This document shows, in pieces, positions 6,984-10,846 of a stretch of 10,846 bases of DNA (positions are counted from its first letter, which is position 1; each line of letters begins with the position of its first letter). The position numbers and the translations under genes were made by a program. The notes beneath the pieces are model-generated. The model was not told the DNA's origin. It searched no databases and worked only from the letters and a program-made list of their open reading frames with translations. Origin of the DNA: Thiomonas sp. (lineage in GTDB: Bacteria; Pseudomonadota; Gammaproteobacteria; Burkholderiales; Burkholderiaceae_C); assembly GCA_028706735.1 (NCBI GenBank), contig JAQTVS010000066.1, positions 1 to 10,846 on the forward strand. The letters run 5' to 3'.

Positions 6984-7952
6984 CTATCGTTGGGCGAGCA
7001 GGTAGGTGGCGGGGTCGAGCGTCTTGTCCCCGTAGAACAAGGTGTAGTGCAGATGCGGGCCAGTGGAACGGCCGGTATTGCCCGACAGGGCGATGACCTG
7101 GCCACGGGTGATCGTATCGCCCGGCTTGACCATGATTTTGCTGAGGTGGCCGAACAGGCTGTGGTAGCCAAAGGGGTGGTCGATGACCACGCAGTTGCCA
7201 TAGCCCGATTTCCATCCCGCACTCTGGACCACGCCGTTGGCGGTGGCTTGGATGGGGGTGCCCACTTTCACGCCGAAGTCGATGCCGTTGTGAAACTCCA
7301 CGCCGCGTCCCATGGGGTTGGGGCGCAGGCCATATTCCGACGTGATGGGCACATTGCCGGTGACGGGGTCGCCCATGGGCCGCGCCGCCTCCAGCGAGGC
7401 GAGGTGACGGGCCTGCGGCAGCAAGAAGCTCAGACGCGCGCCGATCAGATCGACTTCATCGTGCAGCAGCGCCGGGGCATTGGCCGCGTTGAGGGGTTCG
7501 GCAATCCCGCCCTGATTGGTGTTTTTCGCCTCGACGGGAAATTGCTCGGCCCGCTTTTGCACAAATCCGCGCATGGTGCTGGCCAGGCCGTCCACGCGCT
7601 GCTTGAGGGCCAGCAAGTTGCTGGTCATGGCGCCATTTTCGGCTTGCAGCCGGACGTTGGCGCTCTGGGCGGTGGCCGCTTGCGCGGCCAGTTCATCGGC
7701 ACGCTGCTGCAGGTTGCCGCTGGCCACTTGGCGCCAGGCCATGAAAAGCGTCACCGTGAGCCACAGCGCAACGGCCGCAAGCACCCAGATCGCCACACGG
7801 CGCAGGGCATCGAGGTCGATGCGAAAACTGTGCGCCGCGTGGCCCGGCCGGGTGATGAGAATTTCCAGATGCCGCGAATGGGCCGCCGCGCGCGGGTTGG
7901 CCGGCTTGCTGAACAGGGCGGAGATCAGGGCAGGGCGCTTGGGCAATCGCAT
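6984..7952 (-). CDS. M23-family (LytM-like) murein endopeptidase, membrane anchored
   Basis: A zinc metallopeptidase expected to cut peptide cross-links of peptidoglycan in the periplasm. With the chosen ATG it has 322 residues: a basic cytoplasmic N-terminus, one membrane anchor at about 53-73, a likely coiled coil at about 77-132 (LQQRADELAAQ, LQAENGAM, LLALKQRVDGL), then a LytM domain from about 200. The zinc ligands are intact: H221 and D225 in HNGIDFG, and H302 in HLH (300-302). H269 in FGHL (268-271) matches the catalytic histidine. It should therefore be active, unlike the degenerate EnvC or NlpD type. The frame stays open upstream to 8165, but the added 71 residues (cysteine- and proline-rich) precede the basic N-terminus and would overlap the divergent gene's start, so the ATG at 7952 is preferred; it has no clear Shine-Dalgarno. 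Operon with the bactofilin, probably positioned or regulated by it. Confidence 0.93.
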   Translation of the reverse strand: MRLPKRPALISALFSKPANPRAAAHSRHLEILITRPGHAAHSFRIDLDALRRVAIWVLAAVALWLTVTLFMAWRQVASGNLQQRADELAAQAATAQSANVRLQAENGAMTSNLLALKQRVDGLASTMRGFVQKRAEQFPVEAKNTNQGGIAEPLNAANAPALLHDEVDLIGARLSFLLPQARHLASLEAARPMGDPVTGNVPITSEYGLRPNPMGRGVEFHNGIDFGVKVGTPIQATANGVVQSAGWKSGYGNCVVIDHPFGYHSLFGHLSKIMVKPGDTITRGQVIALSGNTGRSTGPHLHYTLFYGDKTLDPATYLLAQR

Positions 7953-8153
7953 GAGTGAAGAGTCTGCGGGCGGATCGTTGACAAATTCTACCCAGCGCAG
8001 GGGCCGAACCCCCGCAAATGCGGGTGAGAAGTTACAGCATGAAACGGCACATCCTGGTGGCGCTGAAGGGCAGGTCTGCCCCAAATCGCCCTGGGCCGCC
8101 AGCACAAAGTCCTGCGGGCGGCGCTGTGCAATCCCTGTCGGTATAGTGAGCAG
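7953..8153. promoter_or_regulatory. Divergent intergenic region between the M23 peptidase and uvrA-like genes
   Basis: A 201-base region that must carry promoters for both directions. For the peptidase, minus-strand TAGAAT (plus 7985-7990) is a good -10 candidate about 33 bases before the ATG, without a convincing -35. Upstream of it lies the palindrome CCCGCAAATGCGGG (8011-8024; six-base arms, two-base centre), placed where an operator could sit. For the uvrA-like gene, TATAGT (8142-8147) is a -10 candidate. No LexA-type box (CTG-N10-CAG with the usual extended consensus) is visible near either start. Nothing else is recognised in this stretch. Confidence 0.4.
8142..8147 (+). promoter_or_regulatory. 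Candidate -10 element immediately before the uvrA-like start
   Basis: TATAGT matches the sigma-70 -10 consensus at 5 of 6 positions and lies exactly 6 bases before the ATG at 8154. Transcription would then begin at or next to the start codon, giving a leaderless mRNA. No good -35 is found at 16-18 bases spacing. Confidence 0.35.
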
Positions 8154-10846
8154 ATGACTGCACATTTCCCCAGCACTTCACCGATTTCGCCCGAGGGCGA
8201 CAACGTCATTCGCATTCGCGGTGCACGGCAGAACAATCTGCAAAACCTCGACCTTGACATTCCTTTGGGATGCATCGTCGTCGTCACGGGCGTGTCCGGG
8301 TCGGGCAAGAGTTCGCTGGTGTTCGACACGGTCTATGCCGAGGGACAGCGGCGCTATGTCGAGACGTTTTCGCCCTATGCGCGGCAGTTTCTCGACCGCA
8401 TGGATCGTCCGCAGATCGACCGCATCGAGGGCATTCCCCCGGCCATCGCCATCGACCAGACCAACCCGGTGCGCACCTCGCGCTCCACCGTGGGCACCAT
8501 GACTGAGCTTGCTGACCATCTCAAGCTCTTGTTCGCCCGCGCCGCCACCCTGCATTGCCGGGGCTGCGGCGCGCCCGTCCGGCGAGATTCGGCGCAGAGC
8601 ATCACCGAAGACATCCAGCTGCGCGCCCGCCTGCTTCCGAATGGCCTGCGCAGCGCCATTGTGTTCGCCGTCCCCGTACCGCAGGGCATGACTGCCGAAC
8701 ACATCACCCAGCAACTCGCAGCCCAAGGCTATACCCGCATCCTGGGAGAGAGGCAAACGCCGCAAGGCCCGGTGCTCGACGTGGTGCAAGACCGCCTGCG
8801 CCTGCCCGCGGACGACACCGCGCGGCTGAACGAGGCGGTGGAAACCGCGCTGCGCTTTGGCCAGGGACGCGTGGACGTGCGCGAACTCACGGACGATGCG
8901 GGCGCACCGGGAGCGCACTGGAAGTTTTCCGCCGATCTGCACTGCCCGGATTGCGACATCCACTACCGCGACCCCAGCCCCGGCCTGTTCAGCTTCAACT
9001 CGCCGGTGGGGGCCTGCGATGCCTGCCGCGGCTTTGGCCGCGTGATCGGCGTCGATCTCGATCTGGTGATTCCCGATCCGCGCAAAACCCTGCGCGCTGG
9101 CGCGGTCAAGCCCTGGCAGACGCAGAGCTTTGCCGAATGTCAGACCGATCTGGAGCGCTACGCCCCGCAGGCCGACGTGCGGCTCGACGTGCCCTGGGCC
9201 GAACTGACCGGGCGCGAGCGCAACTGGGTGATCGACGGCGACCCAGACTGGCGCGGCAACTGGCAGAAGCAGTTCTACGGCGTGCGGCGCTACTTCGACT
9301 GGCTGGAGAGCCGCGCCTACAAAATGCATGTGCGCGTGCTGCTGTCCAAATACCGCAGCTACACCGCCTGCCCGGCCTGCGCCGGTGCGCGGCTGAAAAC
9401 CGAAGCGTTGCTGTGGCGCGTGGGCACGCGGCAGCAGGCGGATGCGGCCTTGGCTGATGGCTATCGCCGCTTTCGCCCGGTGGGCGTGAACTGGAGCGAG
9501 GCCACGCTGGCCGCGCTGCCGGGCCTGGCGCTGCATGACGTCAACAGCCTGCCGATCAGCCGCCTGCGGAACTTGTTCGCGCACATCGACCTCCCCGACA
9601 TGGCCGGGGCGGCCAGCTCCATGCTGCTCGACAACATCCGCGCGCGACTGCGTTTTTTGTGCGATGTGGGGCTCGGCTACCTCACCCTCGACCGGCAGTC
9701 GCGCACCCTGTCCGGCGGCGAGGTGCAGCGCATCAACCTCACCACCGCGCTGGGCACCGCGCTGACGCAGACCCTGTTCGTGCTCGACGAACCCTCCATC
9801 GGCCTGCACCCGCGCGACCTCGACCGGCTGAACGGCGTGTTGCAGCGGCTGAAAGAGGCGGGCAACTCCCTGCTGCTGGTGGAGCACGACCCGCAGCTCA
9901 TGCGCGCCGCCGATTGGATGCTGGAAATCGGCCCCGGCCCCGGCGAGCGCGGCGGGCGCCTGGTGTTTCAGGGCACGGTCGAACAAGCGTTGCACGCCGC
10001 CACACTCACCGGGCGCTACCTCCGCGGCGACAAGCGGGTGAGTGACGCCCTGCCGCGCCGCCGCACCCCGCGCCGCGATGCCGAAGGCAGCCTGAAGACC
10101 CCGCGGCTCATTCTCGAAGGCGCACGCGCGCACAACCTCAAGTCGCTGACTGTCGAGATTCCGCTGGGCGCGATGACCGCGCTCACCGGCGTATCGGGCT
10201 GTGGCAAGTCCACCCTCATTGGCGACGTGCTCTATCCCGCGCTGGCGCGCGCCCTGGGCAAGACCGCACCGGCGCCCGGCGCCTTCGATCGTTTGCTGGG
10301 GGCGGAACAGGTGGCGGACGTGGTGCTGGTCGACCAATCGCCCATCGGCAAAACGGCGCGCTCCAATCCGGTGAGCTTCGTTGGCGCGTTCGATGGCATC
10401 CGCGCACTGTTCGCCACCTTGCCCGCAGCGCGTGAGCGCAGCTACACCGCGGGCACCTTCAGCTTCAACAGCGGCGACGGCCGCTGCCCCACCTGCGGCG
10501 GTTCCGGCTTCGAGCATGTGGAAATGCAGTTCCTGTCGGATGTCTATCTGCGCTGCCCCGATTGCGACGGCAAGCGCTACCGCCCTGAGGTGCTGGAGCT
10601 GCGCCTGCCCGCGCAAGCCGGGTTTGCGCAGATCAATATCGCCGAGGTGCTCGATCTCACCGTGGCCGAGGCGCTGCTGCGTTTTCGTGGCCAGTCCGAC
10701 ATCACCCGCCCGCTGCAGTCCCTGGTCGATGTGGGGCTGGACTATCTGCGCCTGGGCCAGCCCACGCCCACGCTGTCGGGCGGAGAGGCCCAGCGGCTCA
10801 AGCTTGCGGGCTTTCTGGCCGAGGCCGCGAAGACCCGCCACGGGCT
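8154..10846 (+). CDS. uvrA: UvrA-family excinuclease ATPase, probable paralogue (C-terminus outside window)
   Basis: DNA-damage-recognition ATPase family. The first 897 residues are present, and the frame is open at the end. Seen: Walker [10 protein letters not shown] (46-54), the [20 protein letters not shown] stretch (64-83), zinc-type CPDC (264-267) with CDAC (288-291), signature LSGGE (519-523), and Walker B FVLDEP (542-547) with EHD. In the second module: Walker [10 protein letters not shown] (679-687), [13 protein letters not shown] (727-739), CPTC (778-781) with CPDC (801-804), and LSGGEAQR (874-881). The second Walker B and tail lie beyond the window. Departures from canonical Uvr[16 protein letters not shown] for EQK(T)xxxNPRSTVGT, an extra CRGC (135-138), and no RKGE-like segment in the UvrB-binding region (about 132-260). 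A paralogue is therefore more likely than the main UvrA. The ATG is the only start that keeps the N-terminal IRGARQNNL strand; it lacks a Shine-Dalgarno. Confidence 0.9.
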   Translation, partial: MTAHFPSTSPISPEGDNVIRIRGARQNNLQNLDLDIPLGCIVVVTGVSGSGKSSLVFDTVYAEGQRRYVETFSPYARQFLDRMDRPQIDRIEGIPPAIAIDQTNPVRTSRSTVGTMTELADHLKLLFARAATLHCRGCGAPVRRDSAQSITEDIQLRARLLPNGLRSAIVFAVPVPQGMTAEHITQQLAAQGYTRILGERQTPQGPVLDVVQDRLRLPADDTARLNEAVETALRFGQGRVDVRELTDDAGAPGAHWKFSADLHCPDCDIHYRDPSPGLFSFNSPVGACDACRGFGRVIGVDLDLVIPDPRKTLRAGAVKPWQTQSFAECQTDLERYAPQADVRLDVPWAELTGRERNWVIDGDPDWRGNWQKQFYGVRRYFDWLESRAYKMHVRVLLSKYRSYTACPACAGARLKTEALLWRVGTRQQADAALADGYRRFRPVGVNWSEATLAALPGLALHDVNSLPISRLRNLFAHIDLPDMAGAASSMLLDNIRARLRFLCDVGLGYLTLDRQSRTLSGGEVQRINLTTALGTALTQTLFVLDEPSIGLHPRDLDRLNGVLQRLKEAGNSLLLVEHDPQLMRAADWMLEIGPGPGERGGRLVFQGTVEQALHAATLTGRYLRGDKRVSDALPRRRTPRRDAEGSLKTPRLILEGARAHNLKSLTVEIPLGAMTALTGVSGCGKSTLIGDVLYPALARALGKTAPAPGAFDRLLGAEQVADVVLVDQSPIGKTARSNPVSFVGAFDGIRALFATLPAARERSYTAGTFSFNSGDGRCPTCGGSGFEHVEMQFLSDVYLRCPDCDGKRYRPEVLELRLPAQAGFAQINIAEVLDLTVAEALLRFRGQSDITRPLQSLVDVGLDYLRLGQPTPTLSGGEAQRLKLAGFLAEAAKTRHG

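Noticed and set aside
6489..7958. A 489-codon plus-strand open frame opposite the bactofilin and peptidase genes
   Set aside because: No family motifs are present; the minus strand carries two well-recognised genes over the same bases.
7978..7983. Perfect -35 hexamer TTGACA on the plus strand
   Set aside because: No -10-like sequence follows at 15-19 bases (that stretch is GC-rich), and the start of the next plus-strand gene is 170 bases away.
8100..8153. LexA/SOS box before the uvrA-like gene
   Set aside because: CTGT occurs at 8135-8138 (CTGTCGG), but no ACAG follows at the required spacing.
7953..8165. N-terminal extension of the M23 peptidase to an ATG at 8165
   Set aside because: It would overlap the start of the divergent uvrA-like gene and add 71 cysteine/proline-rich residues unlike the family.
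8178..10841. An 887-codon open frame on the minus strand opposite the uvrA-like gene
   Set aside because: Its translation is a G/A/Q/R/H-rich low-information sequence with no domain motif, while the plus strand encodes unmistakable UvrA motifs. It is an antisense shadow caused by high G+C codon bias.

Overview
The window is a G+C-rich, densely coding piece of chromosome. Gene content and protein style (MHS-type transporter, thyA-folA pair, an M23 peptidase paired with a bactofilin, an MsbA-related ABC half-transporter, GC-rich hairpin elements between genes) suggest a betaproteobacterium, probably Burkholderiales. This is an inference from resemblance, not from a marker gene. Nothing indicates a plasmid, phage, transposon or CRISPR locus.

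Layout. (1) 1-708, minus strand: N-terminal two thirds or less of an MHS-family MFS symporter, cut by the window edge. (2) 709-876: a cluster of three consecutive hairpins. (3) 877-2591, minus strand: a tight operon thyA-folA-small three-helix membrane protein. ThyA makes dTMP and leaves dihydrofolate, and FolA regenerates tetrahydrofolate. The thyA stop and folA start overlap by 4 bases, and the membrane protein starts 3 bases after the folA stop. (4) 2592-2658: a short divergent intergenic region. (5) 2659-4517, plus strand: an orphan, sequence-divergent trpB followed after 35 bases by a LysE/RhtB-family amino-acid exporter. No trpA or trpF lies beside it. (6) 4545-6350, minus strand: an MsbA-related ABC exporter, convergent with the exporter gene. 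(7) 6386-6453: an inverted-repeat element that shares a core with the hairpin cluster in (2). (8) 6477-7952, minus strand: an M23 (LytM-like) murein endopeptidase followed by a bactofilin, a classic cell-shape pair. (9) 7953-8153: a divergent intergenic region. (10) 8154-10846, plus strand: a UvrA-family ATPase that runs off the window end. It has both ABC modules and the zinc-binding cysteine pairs, but its UvrB-binding region departs from canonical UvrA.

Most of the window is ordinary chromosomal housekeeping. The items most worth a second look are the orphan trpB with its exporter, the UvrA paralogue with possible leaderless translation, and the two related hairpin elements. No clearly new multi-gene system is visible.
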